Assembly (NCBI RefSeq): GCF_005144585.1
Contig: NZ_SSMQ01000002.1
Span: 372,001-436,000 of the forward strand
DNA from: Polyangium fumosum
Lineage (GTDB): Bacteria > Myxococcota_A > Polyangia > Polyangiales > Polyangiaceae
DNA length: 64,000 nucleotides
Direction: 5' to 3'
Positions 16,970 to 26,636 of this stretch are shown here, in pieces (positions within the stretch are counted from its first letter, which is position 1; each line of letters opens with the position of its first letter). The notes beneath the pieces were generated by a model. It was not told the origin of the DNA. It worked only from the letters and a program-made list of their open reading frames with translations, and searched no databases. A program made the position numbers and the translations under genes.

Positions 16970-18583
16970 TCAGAACGCGGGCAACATGACGCGCGCGCCG
17001 GCGCGCAGCTCGAACGTGTACACGAGCGTGCGCGTCGCGTGCGCGCCGACGTCAATCGTCGCGCGCAAGAAGCCGTCCTTGTCCAGGGAGAAGCCGCCCG
17101 CCTCGGCGAGGTGGATCTCGACGTCCTCGATCTCGCTGACCGGGATCCGCTCGGTGACGACGACCTTCCGCGCCTTGTTCGACAGGTTCGAGAGGTACAA
17201 CGTGACCTTGCGTTCGATGCGTTGCGCGCCGGTGATCGCTTGCGTGTCGCGCTTCTCGTCCTCGCTGCGGCGCACGCGGATCGCGTCGTCCGGGCCAAAG
17301 CCGAGCTCAAAAGGCTCGCCCTTGCCCACGAAATCGAGGCGCGCGCGGCCGACGAGGCTCGCCCCGCGCGCGAGGCGCACCGGGCCCGCGAGCAGCGGCC
17401 CCGCACCTTCGAGCGTGGCCGTGGCGCGAAGGTGCGCGGCAGGCGAACGAACGGCGATGACCACACGGGCAAGCTCGGCCTTCACGGTCACGCGGCCGAT
17501 CTCCACGCGGCACGGGCGTCCATTCGAGGGGAGCGAGGCGCGCTCCTTGCCGGCGTAGGTGATCGGCTCGCCGCCGTCGTCGACGCCGGGCATCTCGGCG
17601 GCGGCGCGATCGCCGCGATCGAGGCCCGCGAGCTGGATCGATTGCTCGCGCGCGGCGACGACGATGTTGCGGCGCTCTTCGTCGGTCTTCTTGCGGCTCG
17701 CGAGCACGTCGTCGGCGAGCAGAGGCGGCGAGGCCGCGCGCGTGGGCCGGGCCGTGGAGAAGCGCAGATCGACGTCGTCCCATTGCTCGCCCGTGCGTTG
17801 CCACGCGGTCGCGTACGTGACGATCTCGACCGACCCCGCGGTCGCCTCGGGCCCGTCCGAGACGAGGCGCGCGAGGTGCTCGGGGCGCCAGAGCGCGCAG
17901 GGCAGGCGGTAGGTGATCTCGACCTCGACCTCGCCCGCCTCGGCCGCGTCGATCTCGACCTCGATCACCGCGTCGTACCGGGGTTTTTCCGCGCGTCCTT
18001 CGGCGAGGCGCGTCTCGGCGCGCCGACGATCGAGCTCGGCCTGGGCGCGCTCTTCGCGGAGGCGGGCGACCTCGTCGAGGGAGGCCTTCGCCGCGCCGTC
18101 GATCGCGCGCCATCCGTCGCGGTACGCGCCCGCGACGTCCGGATCCGACGCCTTGCGCGGGCCGAGCGAGGCGCTCTTCACCCATTGCGTGGCGAGCTCG
18201 TAATGGTGCTGCAAACCGCGCTGCGAGCGCTCGATCGCGCGGTCGGCCGCGGCCACGCGATCCCGCGCCGCGCGCGCCTCGCGTTCGAGCGCCTCGATCT
18301 CCTCACGCCCGAGCGCCCGCTCCTCGTGCGCGCGCCGGAGCACGCGGGCCGAGAGCACACGCGCCTCGCCTTTCGTGACCTTCGCTTGCACCGTGCCGTC
18401 GTCGACGAGGAGCGAGACGCCGGCGAGGGCCTCCCAGCGCGCGCCTTTCGAGGCGTGGAAGGAGGCGCGGCGCACGACCTCGGCGCGGTCCTCGAAGAGC
18501 GTGACGCGCGCAGGACGGCTCGGATGAGCGCGATCCTGCGAAGGCTCGTCCGAACGAACCTGCTCCACCACGGGCTCACTCAC
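16970..18583 (-). CDS. MuiA-like protein, DUF4140/DUF4139 domains
   Basis: A 537-residue protein of the mucoidy-inhibitor MuiA family. The N-terminal DUF4140 part is seen in VTLFEDRAEVVRRASF; a charged coiled coil (about residues 85-210, EIEALEREARAARDRVAAAD) follows; then the beta-rich DUF4139 domain (EVEITYRLPCALWRPEH, YATAWQRTGEQWDDVDLRFS, RKVVVTERIPVSEIEDVEI). The role is unknown; family members are secreted or periplasmic, but no signal peptide is evident here. The start overlaps the end of the paralogous gene upstream by 8 nt, so translation is coupled. Confidence 0.88.
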   Translation of the reverse strand: MSEPVVEQVRSDEPSQDRAHPSRPARVTLFEDRAEVVRRASFHASKGARWEALAGVSLLVDDGTVQAKVTKGEARVLSARVLRRAHEERALGREEIEALEREARAARDRVAAADRAIERSQRGLQHHYELATQWVKSASLGPRKASDPDVAGAYRDGWRAIDGAAKASLDEVARLREERAQAELDRRRAETRLAEGRAEKPRYDAVIEVEIDAAEAGEVEVEITYRLPCALWRPEHLARLVSDGPEATAGSVEIVTYATAWQRTGEQWDDVDLRFSTARPTRAASPPLLADDVLASRKKTDEERRNIVVAAREQSIQLAGLDRGDRAAAEMPGVDDGGEPITYAGKERASLPSNGRPCRVEIGRVTVKAELARVVIAVRSPAAHLRATATLEGAGPLLAGPVRLARGASLVGRARLDFVGKGEPFELGFGPDDAIRVRRSEDEKRDTQAITGAQRIERKVTLYLSNLSNKARKVVVTERIPVSEIEDVEIHLAEAGGFSLDKDGFLRATIDVGAHATRTLVYTFELRAGARVMLPAF

Positions 18584-20687
18584 GGCGGTTTCCTCCGACG
18601 ATCTCGCTCTTGGCAGGCAACTTGATGCGATAGGCGTAGGTGATCTTCGACTTGCCGCCCGCGGGCACCTCGACCCGGAAGCGACGGCCGCCGCGCACGG
18701 GCGCGCCGATGTCCGCTTGCTCGTAGACCTCGGGCTCGGGCTCGGCGGAGGTGAGCTTCACGGTGACGTCCTTGTCGTCGGTGACGGGGATCCGCTCGAG
18801 GACCTCGACGTGAATGGGCACGCCGAGCGACGAGGTGAGGTCCACCGTGACGTGGTGATCAACGACGGTGGATCCGCCGAGCAAGCCGGCCGAGCTCTCG
18901 TCGATGCGGGCGTTTCGCGCGATGCGCACGCGCTCCTCGACGCCGAGGCCGACCTGCACGTAGCCGCCGCGATCGACGGCCGCGATCTCCGCGGTCGTGA
19001 CGAGCGCGCCTTCGAGGAAGACATCGACGGGGCCGGCGCAGAGCGGCGCGCCGAGGGGATTTTCGATGCGGGCCTCGCGGTAGACCTCGGTCGATTCGCG
19101 CGGGACGGCGCGGAAGCGCGGGCTCGCAGGGCCCTCGCCGACCTTGACGTGTACGCGGTGCGGGCGGCCGTTCGAGGGGACGTCGCCGCGGCCTTCGGCG
19201 TCGTAGCGGTGATCGAAGCGGCCGCGGGAGACGAGGGGATCCTGCGTGCGCGCAGGGCTCGGCAGGTGCTCGATGCGCTCGCGCGCGGCGCTCGCCTCGC
19301 GGCGGGAGGCGTCGTCGGGGACGCGGCCGAGGCGGCCGCGGCGCGGTTTGTCGTCGACGGGGGCGAGCACGAGGGCGTCGAATTCGAGCCAGCTATCGTC
19401 GGGCTCGGAGGGCGGCAGCGGCGCGCTTTCGTCGTAGGCGCCGCCCCTCGTTTCTTCGAGGGAATCCCCGGAGCCGCCATACCCGCCGAGCGTCGCCGCG
19501 AGAGAATACAAGACCTCTCCCTCCTCCCTCGCCGCCGCCGCCTTTTTGGCCGGCGCAGGCGCCGACCGCGCGGGCATGGGCATGGCGGCCCTTGGCATGG
19601 CCGCCGCGGGCGCAGGCATATCCATCGGCGGGCCAAACCCCGGCGGCGGAGACGGCGCGGCGGCGGATTGCGGCTGCGGCACCACGCCGGCCCGGGGAGG
19701 CGCCGCCACACCGGGCCGCAGAGGACGCGGCGGAGGAGGCGGTGCAGGGATGTTCTCCACGGCGCGCGGCAGCTTCGCCATGGCCGCATCGTACGATTCG
19801 AACATCGCGTCGAGCCCCGGCGGCGGCGGGCGATACCCACGCTTCGCCGGGGGCTGCGCCCGGCCAAACCGGAGCGATTGAAGCTCGGGCAAACGCGCGT
19901 CGTGCACGAGGTCGGCCGTCGAGAGGGAGAGCTCGACGTCCTTCCAGTCCTCGCCCGAGTCCTGCACGACGAGCGCGTCGAGCTCGAGCCGCACGCGCGT
20001 CGCATTCTTCGTGAGCCACGCCTTGTACGTCGGCCACCAGCGCGCGGCGAGCACGACATACTCGATTTCGAGCGCCTCGATCGCGCCTTGCCCCGCGCCG
20101 AGGCGCACGTGGCAAGCGAGGGTCGGTCGGGACGACCCCGCGCGCTCCTCGACGCTCGCCTGCGATTCGGCGAGGCGCGCGGCGTCGATTGCGCGCTGGA
20201 CGCGTTCGAGCGAGGCCTCGGTCTCCGCGAGGCGCGCGTCGAGCACGGCGAGCTCCTCCTGGGCAAGGCGCGAGGTCGCGAGGGCATCCTCGATCCGCAC
20301 GCGGGGATTCGCCTGCCGGAGGCGTCGATCCATGCCGAGGTCGAAGGACAACCCGGCAAGCAAGTTGCGGCGGCCCGTGACGTGCGTGCGCGTGTCGTTC
20401 AGCGCGTCGCGCTCGGCTTCGAGGACACGCAGGCGTTCACGCGCCGAGCCCGTCTTGGCGGGCCCTTCGGGGACGACGAAGCGCGCGCCGACGGAGACGA
20501 CCTCGCGTGCGCCCTTGGCGAGCGCGCGGAAGCTCGACGGCTCGGAGAGCGGCGTCACGCCGGGGACGACGAGCTCGCACGGCTCGCTCGGGAGCGCGGT
20601 CGGGAGCGTGACGACCCGGGTGACGAGGGCGCCGCGCGCGTGGACCACGACGCGGCGGATGTGGCTGCCGAGGGCGAGCGAGGTCAT
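18576..20687 (-). CDS. MuiA-like protein, longer paralogue
   Basis: A 703-residue paralogue of the downstream protein, with DUF4140 (HIRRVVVHARGALVTRVV), a coiled coil (residues about 85-180) and DUF4139 (WWPTYKAWLTKNATRVRLEL, DSGEDWKDVELSLS, PIHVEVLERIPVTDDKDVTV). It differs by a long insertion (about residues 300-480) rich in Pro/Ala with PPPP runs and acidic patches. No signal peptide is obvious. The two paralogues overlap by 8 nt, suggesting a heteromeric pair made in equal amounts. Confidence 0.88.
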   Translation of the reverse strand: MTSLALGSHIRRVVVHARGALVTRVVTLPTALPSEPCELVVPGVTPLSEPSSFRALAKGAREVVSVGARFVVPEGPAKTGSARERLRVLEAERDALNDTRTHVTGRRNLLAGLSFDLGMDRRLRQANPRVRIEDALATSRLAQEELAVLDARLAETEASLERVQRAIDAARLAESQASVEERAGSSRPTLACHVRLGAGQGAIEALEIEYVVLAARWWPTYKAWLTKNATRVRLELDALVVQDSGEDWKDVELSLSTADLVHDARLPELQSLRFGRAQPPAKRGYRPPPPGLDAMFESYDAAMAKLPRAVENIPAPPPPPRPLRPGVAAPPRAGVVPQPQSAAAPSPPPGFGPPMDMPAPAAAMPRAAMPMPARSAPAPAKKAAAAREEGEVLYSLAATLGGYGGSGDSLEETRGGAYDESAPLPPSEPDDSWLEFDALVLAPVDDKPRRGRLGRVPDDASRREASAARERIEHLPSPARTQDPLVSRGRFDHRYDAEGRGDVPSNGRPHRVHVKVGEGPASPRFRAVPRESTEVYREARIENPLGAPLCAGPVDVFLEGALVTTAEIAAVDRGGYVQVGLGVEERVRIARNARIDESSAGLLGGSTVVDHHVTVDLTSSLGVPIHVEVLERIPVTDDKDVTVKLTSAEPEPEVYEQADIGAPVRGGRRFRVEVPAGGKSKITYAYRIKLPAKSEIVGGNRRE

Positions 20688-20755
20688 GGGCGAGGAGAGG
20701 ATACGCGAAATCGATGAACGATTGCCCGCAAATTCTCCGCGTCGAAATCCCGGGC

Positions 20756-22558
20756 TCAGGGCGCGAGGCGTGTCACGAACACGTCGTGCTCGCCCTGGCT
20801 CACGAGCGGCGCGACCGGGGCGTCGAATTCGATCGTCCCGGCAAACCCGCCCGCGAGGAGCGTCCTCGACTCCGGCAAGGCCGCGACGCCAAAGGCATGT
20901 TGCGCCTGGTCATCGCCGTCCGTCCTCGCCCAGAGGAGCGCGCCGTCGACGCTCCCGTATTTCGCGACGAACACGTCGGAGGCCCCCGCCGAGGGGACCG
21001 CGCCGGCGCCGAAATCGATGGCGCCGTCGAAGCTGCCCGTCACGACGACGTTGCCCGCCGCGTCGAATGCGACGGCCGTGCCGATCTGATCACCGCCGGT
21101 CGTGTCGCCGAGCTTTTTTCCGAAACGGAGCGCGCCGTCGGGCTCGAAGACGAGGAGGAATGCGTCCACCGACGTCATGCTGGTGAGCGTCGTGCCAGCG
21201 ACCGTGATCGATCCGGCGAACATCCCCGTCACCGCGATTTCGCCCGAGGGGCCGACCGCGACCGCGTAGGCGCGCTGCTGGGACGCGTCGTCGCCGATCT
21301 TGACGCTCCATTTCGAGTTCGTATGGATGCCCGAGAGCCGCGCCACGAAGGCGTCGCCGCCGCCCGCCGATTGCAGGACGCCGCTGCCGAGATCGAGCGA
21401 GCCGTCGAATTCACCCGCCACGACGACGTCGGCGCTCGCCGTGAACGCCACGCCGTAGGCCGCCTGCGGGGCGGCGTCGCCGAACACGCGGCTCCAGATG
21501 TGGTTGCCGTCGGCGTCGAGGATGGCGACGAATCCGTCGGCGCCGCTCGCCGGGCGGTCGCCGCCGCCGAAATTGACGACGCCCGACGCCTCGCCGGCGA
21601 CCGCGATCCACCCATCCGGCCCGGCCGCGACGGCATTCGCGATCTGGACCTGGTCGCCCCCGAACGCCCGCGCCCACCGCACAGCGCCGCCCGCGTTCAC
21701 CGCGACGACGAAGGAATCGGTGTCGCTCGCCGCGCTCGTCAGGACCTTGCCATTGCCGAAATTCATCGAGCCCTGGAATTCCCCCGCGGCGAGGATGTCC
21801 CCGGACCCGGCCGCGACCGCGACGCCACGCGCCAGCGCCTTGCCATCCATGGCAGGGACCTCCAGGCTCCACATCGAGGTCAGGCTCGAAAGGCGCCGAT
21901 CCACATAAAACGAGCCGGCACTCACGGTCCGGAATGTCACGTCGCCGTCGACCACGCCGGCCGTCGCGTGGACGAGTCCATTCGTCGCGACGCCGAACGC
22001 CACGTCCGAGAGCAGGCCGCCACGGGAGAGGCCGAGATCGGTGGTCCCCGTGCATCCGGGCGCGACGCCGTCGCAATCGTCGTCGGCCTCGGTCGCGCAA
22101 TCCTCGGGGAGAGGCGTCATGGCGGGGAGGCAGGGCCCAAAGGAGAGGCCGTCGGGCGTGCACGTGCGGACGCCGCCCGCACACACGCCGGGCTGCCCGG
22201 TCTCACACGGCAGCGTGTCGCCGGGCGCGCAGAGGCACTCGTCGTCCCCGAGGGCTTTGCCGTCGCAATCCTCGTCCCCGGGCGCGAAACAATCTTCCTT
22301 TTGGGGGACGACCTCGCCCAAGCACGCGCCGAACGTGCGATCGATACGACAAACGTGCGTGCCGGACTTGCAGGCCCCGACGCCGGCCGTGCCGAGCGGG
22401 CCCGAGTAGCAGGGCGCCGAGACGCCGACGGTGCAGGGCGCGTCAGGATCGAACGAGCCGTACACGTCGAGCGCGCAGGCCGAAGGGAGCGCGGAAGCGA
22501 AGAGCGAGACGAGCCCCACGGCGGCGAGGCGCAGGTAGGTTCGTCTTCGTCGGACCAT
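20756..22558 (-). CDS. lipoprotein with Cys-rich neck and SBBP-like beta-propeller
   Basis: A 600-residue exported protein (signal plus lipobox ALPSAC). Residues about 35-170 hold Cys-rich MopE-like repeats (EDCFAPGDEDCDG, EDCATEADDDCDG) with Asp-rich loops likely to bind calcium. The rest is seven or so blade repeats with the pattern D-FVVAV--GG--W-R-FGG (for example SFVVAVNAGGAVRWARAFGG, DGFVAILDADGNHIWSRVFG, ending VFVTRLAP), as in SBBP/beta-propeller proteins. It is probably a cell-surface binding protein; the ligand is unknown. It stands alone on the minus strand. Confidence 0.85.
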   Translation of the reverse strand: MVRRRRTYLRLAAVGLVSLFASALPSACALDVYGSFDPDAPCTVGVSAPCYSGPLGTAGVGACKSGTHVCRIDRTFGACLGEVVPQKEDCFAPGDEDCDGKALGDDECLCAPGDTLPCETGQPGVCAGGVRTCTPDGLSFGPCLPAMTPLPEDCATEADDDCDGVAPGCTGTTDLGLSRGGLLSDVAFGVATNGLVHATAGVVDGDVTFRTVSAGSFYVDRRLSSLTSMWSLEVPAMDGKALARGVAVAAGSGDILAAGEFQGSMNFGNGKVLTSAASDTDSFVVAVNAGGAVRWARAFGGDQVQIANAVAAGPDGWIAVAGEASGVVNFGGGDRPASGADGFVAILDADGNHIWSRVFGDAAPQAAYGVAFTASADVVVAGEFDGSLDLGSGVLQSAGGGDAFVARLSGIHTNSKWSVKIGDDASQQRAYAVAVGPSGEIAVTGMFAGSITVAGTTLTSMTSVDAFLLVFEPDGALRFGKKLGDTTGGDQIGTAVAFDAAGNVVVTGSFDGAIDFGAGAVPSAGASDVFVAKYGSVDGALLWARTDGDDQAQHAFGVAALPESRTLLAGGFAGTIEFDAPVAPLVSQGEHDVFVTRLAP

Positions 22559-22660
22559 GGCGAGGCTCCTCGGGGCGAGGCCCCAGAGACCGAGCGAGGA
22601 AAAGCGAACGCCGATTCTACGGAACGTGGGGCCCGCAGATCAACATCGCGGCGAATCTCG

Positions 22661-24529
22661 TCACGCCTCGGGGAGCGCGACGTTGATCCCCACGAGCCGC
22701 ATGAGCCGGAGCGCGTTCGTGGTGGAGACGACGCCGGACCGGAGCACGTAATCGAACGTCATCTTCCCCTCCTCGACGTGCTCCTCGAAATGCACGTTCA
22801 CGACGCGGCCGCCCGTCTGCTCTTCGAGGTCCGCGAGCGCGAGGTCGTGCGAGGTGACAGCGCCGATCGCGCCCTTGTCGAGGAGGTGGACGACGACGGC
22901 GCGCGCGCCGATGTGGCGTTCGCGCGAGTTCGTTCCGTGGAGGACCTCGTCGAGGAGGAAAAAGACGGGCTCGTCACGATCCGCCGCGTCGACCACGGAT
23001 TTGAGCTTCTCGAGCTCGGCATAAAAATGCGAGACGCCCTGCTCGAGCGAGTCGCTGATCCGCATGCTCGTGCGCACCGAGAGCGGCGTCATGCGGAGCT
23101 TCTTCGCGCACACGGGCGCCCCCGCCTGCGCGAGCACGGCCGCGAGGCCCATCGAGCGGAGCCACGTGCTCTTGCCGCTCATGTTCGAGCCCGTGACGAG
23201 CATCCCGCGCCCCGGCCCGTCGATCGAAAGGTCATTCTCCCGGCGCGAGCGCGTCGGGATCAGCGGATGGCCAAGCCGCTCGGCCACGAAGCACGGCGGG
23301 CCCTCCTCGACGACGGGAAACGTGAACGTCGGATGCTCGTACGCAAGCGCGCCGAGGCTCGCGAGCGCCTCGATCTCGCCGAGGGACTTGAACCAGCCGC
23401 GCACGTGGCGCCCCGCGCGCAGGCGGAATCGCTCGAGCGCGGCGATGCAGAAGACGTCCCAAAGCAAGAAGACGTTCGCGAGCATGTGCACGAGCCCCGA
23501 GTGGCGAAGCTCGACGAAGCCGAGGACACGCTCGAACGTGGCAAGCTCGCGGCAAGCCGAGGCGCCGTCGTCGCCGCCGAGCAGCGCCGCGCGGAGCTCG
23601 ACGAGGCGCGGCGCGCGCAGCGGCTCGGCCTCGATGCGCGCGAAGAGGTCGCGGTATCGGCCGAACGGAGCCTCCTTCGACGCGGCCTGCGCGAGCACGG
23701 GCTGGATCTTCGCGCTGATGAGGAAAAGGACGACGACCTGGAGGACGAACGGGACGAGGTACGCCCGGCGGAGCAGCGGCGGGAGCGCGCTCCCGAGCCC
23801 CTGCGAGAGCGCAAAGAGGCCCACGGTGAGCGGCACGAGGACGAACGCCGCGCGCACGAGCGTCCGCGCAAAACCGCCGCGGAGCACGGGCTCGGCCTCG
23901 GCCCATGTGACGAGAGGCTCGGTGGGGCGGCCGCGCGTGCCCGCGGAGGCGCCGATCGTGGCGAGGTCTTCCCGGAACGCAGGCATGCCCGCGAGCTCGC
24001 GCACGGCCTCCTGTCGGGCCGCGATCTCGGCGGGCGAGGCGCGCTCGCCGAGCCAGCGCGCGAGGGTCGTGGTGCCGGGCGTGGTGCGCGTCTCGTCGAG
24101 GAGGCGGAAGATCGAGGCGGATCCGAAGACGTCGAGGTCGACCGCATACGGATGGCGCGGCTCGGCCGCGGGCCCGTGCGGGAGCGCGTCGGGCAATTTG
24201 CCGGCGAGGCGAGCGAGCGAGCGGTCCACGATCCCGAGCCGCGTCTGCACCTCGGACTCGCGCGTGACGAGCGCGCCGTGCACGGCGACGACGGCGATGA
24301 ACACGACCCAGCCGAGCGCGACGAGCACCCAGCCGAGCGTCGGGAGCGAACGGAAAAATCCGTATCCGAGCGAGCCGAGGGCCACGAGGAAGAGGAGCCC
24401 GCGGAGGCCCGAGAGGCGCGCGGAGCGGCGCGCGAGCTCGTCCGCCTCGGCCGCGAGCGTGTCCCGGCGCGCGCGCTGCGCGGCGTGAGGATCGGCGGAT
24501 GTCGAAGAGGTTTCAGGCGCGTCGGACAC
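22661..24529 (-). CDS. membrane-anchored MutS-family ATPase
   Basis: A 622-residue protein with two pairs of hydrophobic helices (about residues 45-85 and 220-265) followed by a MutS core/lever-like region and the MutS ATPase domain: Walker A TGSNMSGKST, the MutS motif FYAELEKLKSVV, Walker B FFLLDEVLHGTN and switch TSHDLALADL. It lacks the mismatch-recognition domain and is shorter than canonical MutS (about 850 residues). Family members of this type are of unknown function, not proven mismatch repair proteins. It diverges from coaBC with only 26 bp between starts. Confidence 0.88.
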   Translation of the reverse strand: MSDAPETSSTSADPHAAQRARRDTLAAEADELARRSARLSGLRGLLFLVALGSLGYGFFRSLPTLGWVLVALGWVVFIAVVAVHGALVTRESEVQTRLGIVDRSLARLAGKLPDALPHGPAAEPRHPYAVDLDVFGSASIFRLLDETRTTPGTTTLARWLGERASPAEIAARQEAVRELAGMPAFREDLATIGASAGTRGRPTEPLVTWAEAEPVLRGGFARTLVRAAFVLVPLTVGLFALSQGLGSALPPLLRRAYLVPFVLQVVVLFLISAKIQPVLAQAASKEAPFGRYRDLFARIEAEPLRAPRLVELRAALLGGDDGASACRELATFERVLGFVELRHSGLVHMLANVFLLWDVFCIAALERFRLRAGRHVRGWFKSLGEIEALASLGALAYEHPTFTFPVVEEGPPCFVAERLGHPLIPTRSRRENDLSIDGPGRGMLVTGSNMSGKSTWLRSMGLAAVLAQAGAPVCAKKLRMTPLSVRTSMRISDSLEQGVSHFYAELEKLKSVVDAADRDEPVFFLLDEVLHGTNSRERHIGARAVVVHLLDKGAIGAVTSHDLALADLEEQTGGRVVNVHFEEHVEEGKMTFDYVLRSGVVSTTNALRLMRLVGINVALPEA

Positions 24530-24555
24530 GGCCGGAGCCTACCGCGGCGGGGGGC

Positions 24556-25818
24556 ATGTACGCTCGCCCCATTTCGTGCAACCTTTCCGGCCCCGTGATC
24601 GCCGCTCTCCCCTCGTCCGTCCCCCCGACGATCGTGCTCGCCGTGAGCGGCAGCATCGCCGCCTACAAGGCCGTGGAGGTGGCGCGGCTGCTGAAGAAGG
24701 CCGGAGCGCGGGTCGTCCCGATGATGACCCGTTCGGCGCGCGAATTCGTGGGACCTCAAACGCTCGCCGGCATCACGGGCGAGCCGGTGCACGAGGAGAT
24801 GTTCGATCCGGGCTACCCCGGAGAGAAACACGTCGAGCTCGGGCGCGCCGCGGATCTCGTGTTGATCGTGCCGGCGACGGCGGATCTCCTGGCGCGGCTC
24901 GCCGCGGGCCGCGCGGATGATCTGCTGACCGCGCTCGTGCTCTGCGCGCGCGGGCCCGTGCTCGCGGCGCCCGCGATGCACCCGCGCATGTGGGGGCACC
25001 CGGCGACGATGCGGAACGTGGCGACGCTCGCGGCCGATGGGCGCGTGTCGCTGATCGGTCCGATCGAGGGCGAGGTGGCCTCGGGCGAACGAGGCATGGG
25101 GCGAATGGCCGATCCCGACGAGATCGCGCACGCGGCGCTCGCGGCGGTGGAGACGCGGGATCTCGTGGGGATCCGGATCGTGGTGACGGCGGGGCCGACG
25201 GTCGAGGACCTCGATCCGGTGCGCTTCCTCGGCAACCGATCGACGGGGAAGATGGGCTTCGCGATCGCGGAGCGCGCGGCGTCACGAGGCGCGTCGGTGA
25301 CGCTCGTTTCGGGGCCGGTGGCGCTCGCGACGCCGCGGGGCGTGACGCGGGTCGACGTGCGGAGCGCGCTCGCGATGAAGGAGGCGCTCTGGGAGGTGAT
25401 GGGCGCCGATCTCGGGCGCGCGGACGCGCTGATCATGTCGGCCGCGGTCGCCGACTACCGGCCCGCCGAGCAGAGCACGACGAAGCGGAAGCGCTCGGCG
25501 GAGCCGCTCGAGATCAAGCTCGTCCCGAACCCGGATCTGCTCGCCGAGGTGGGCGCGGCGCGGACGGGGGCGCGGCCGGTGCTCGTGGGCTTCGCCGTGG
25601 AGACGGCCGACGACGCGGGGATCGTGGGGTACGCGCGCGGAAAACTCCAGGCGAAGCGCGTGGACATGGTGGTGGCGAACCACGCGCAGGACTCGTTCGG
25701 GCGCGAGGACAACCGGGCGACGATCGTGACCTCGCACGGCGCAGAGGCGTTCGGGGTCCTGTCGAAGCGTGATCTCGCGGATCACATCCTCGATCGCGTG
25801 GCGCAGAGGTGCCGGTGA
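24556..25818 (+). CDS. coaBC: bifunctional phosphopantothenoylcysteine decarboxylase/synthase
   Basis: A 420-residue enzyme of coenzyme A biosynthesis. The N-terminal CoaC half binds FMN (IVLAVSGSIAAYKAVEVARLL, PAMHPRMW with the substrate Asn replaced by His); the C-terminal CoaB half has the CTP-dependent ligase motifs (VTAGPTVEDLDPVRFLGNRS, AAVADYRP, KLVPNPDLL). CoaC enzymes usually have PAMNxxMW; His at this position is a variation worth noting. ATG 24556 is the best start; in-frame 24499 overlaps the divergent mutS-like gene. The stop overlaps the GTG of the CPBP gene. Confidence 0.93.
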   Translation: MYARPISCNLSGPVIAALPSSVPPTIVLAVSGSIAAYKAVEVARLLKKAGARVVPMMTRSAREFVGPQTLAGITGEPVHEEMFDPGYPGEKHVELGRAADLVLIVPATADLLARLAAGRADDLLTALVLCARGPVLAAPAMHPRMWGHPATMRNVATLAADGRVSLIGPIEGEVASGERGMGRMADPDEIAHAALAAVETRDLVGIRIVVTAGPTVEDLDPVRFLGNRSTGKMGFAIAERAASRGASVTLVSGPVALATPRGVTRVDVRSALAMKEALWEVMGADLGRADALIMSAAVADYRPAEQSTTKRKRSAEPLEIKLVPNPDLLAEVGAARTGARPVLVGFAVETADDAGIVGYARGKLQAKRVDMVVANHAQDSFGREDNRATIVTSHGAEAFGVLSKRDLADHILDRVAQRCR

Positions 25819-26567
25819 GCGAGGCCTCGGACGAAGAGACCCCGGACGAGGACGTCGACGCAGGTGAAGACGTCGAAGCCGAGCCCACGTCGAAGCGCGA
25901 GGCTCTCCTCATCGCGGGCGGCGTGACCGTGGCGAGCGGGCTCGCCGTGGGGTTTGCGTTCTCGGACGAGTACGCGGGCACGCCGTGGATGCTCGGGTCG
26001 CTCGTGATCGTGTACGCGGCGCTCGCGGCGTTCACGGTGTGGCGCCTGCGCGCGCGGGGCGAGCTCGACGAGCAGCTCCGGCCGCGCGGCGGGGATCTGA
26101 CCGTGGGCGCGATCGTGGCGGCGGTGCTGTACGGCGTGGCGACGGGCGTGCACCTGCTCGTGACGTCGCCGCCGTCGCCGCGGGCTGCGTGGATCATGCA
26201 CGTCTACGCCACGCTCGGGGATCCGTCGGCGGAGGGGCGGCACCTGCTCGGGGGCGTGGTCTTCGTGGTGGCGGCGCTGGAGGAGCTCGTCTGGCGGGGC
26301 CTCGTGCAGCGCGTGCTGCTCGCGCCGTTCGGGTGGCTGCGCGCGTGGCTCCTGCAGGCGGCGCTGTTTGGCGTGGCGCACCTGCCGACGATGTTCCTGC
26401 TCGGCGATACGCGCGTGGGGCCGAACCCGCTGCTCGTCGCGGCCGGCGTCGCTTATTCGCTCGTGTGGGGGCGGCTCGCGATGCGGATGGATCGCTTGCC
26501 GCCGGCCCTCTTCGCGCACGCGCTCTTCACGTGGGGCGTGTTCGAGTTCCCGATCTGGAGCCCTTGA
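25815..26567 (+). CDS. CPBP-family intramembrane protease
   Basis: A 250-residue membrane protein with about six predicted helices after an acidic N-terminus. The CPBP/Abi (Rce1-like) motifs are present: EELVWRG (EExxxR) and a His in FGVAHLPTMF. Members are intramembrane glutamic proteases or act in bacteriocin self-protection. GTG 25815 forms a GTGA overlap with the coaBC stop and has GAGG upstream; GTG 25809 is a less likely alternative. Probably co-translated with coaBC, though no functional link is known. Confidence 0.85.
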   Translation: MSEASDEETPDEDVDAGEDVEAEPTSKREALLIAGGVTVASGLAVGFAFSDEYAGTPWMLGSLVIVYAALAAFTVWRLRARGELDEQLRPRGGDLTVGAIVAAVLYGVATGVHLLVTSPPSPRAAWIMHVYATLGDPSAEGRHLLGGVVFVVAALEELVWRGLVQRVLLAPFGWLRAWLLQAALFGVAHLPTMFLLGDTRVGPNPLLVAAGVAYSLVWGRLAMRMDRLPPALFAHALFTWGVFEFPIWSP

Positions 26568-26582
26568 GCCCGAAATGGCGAA

Positions 26583-26607
26583 GCGCCCGCGGACAGCCCG
26601 CGAGCGC
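26583..26607. terminator. hairpin between convergent genes
   Basis: GCGCCCGCGG (26583-26592) pairs with CCGCGAGCGC (26598-26607) with one mismatch and a 5-nt loop. It lies between the CPBP gene and the Cys-rich gene that converges on it. Confidence 0.55.
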
Positions 26608-26636
26608 CTCGACTCCACCTCGATCGCGCGAGCGGA

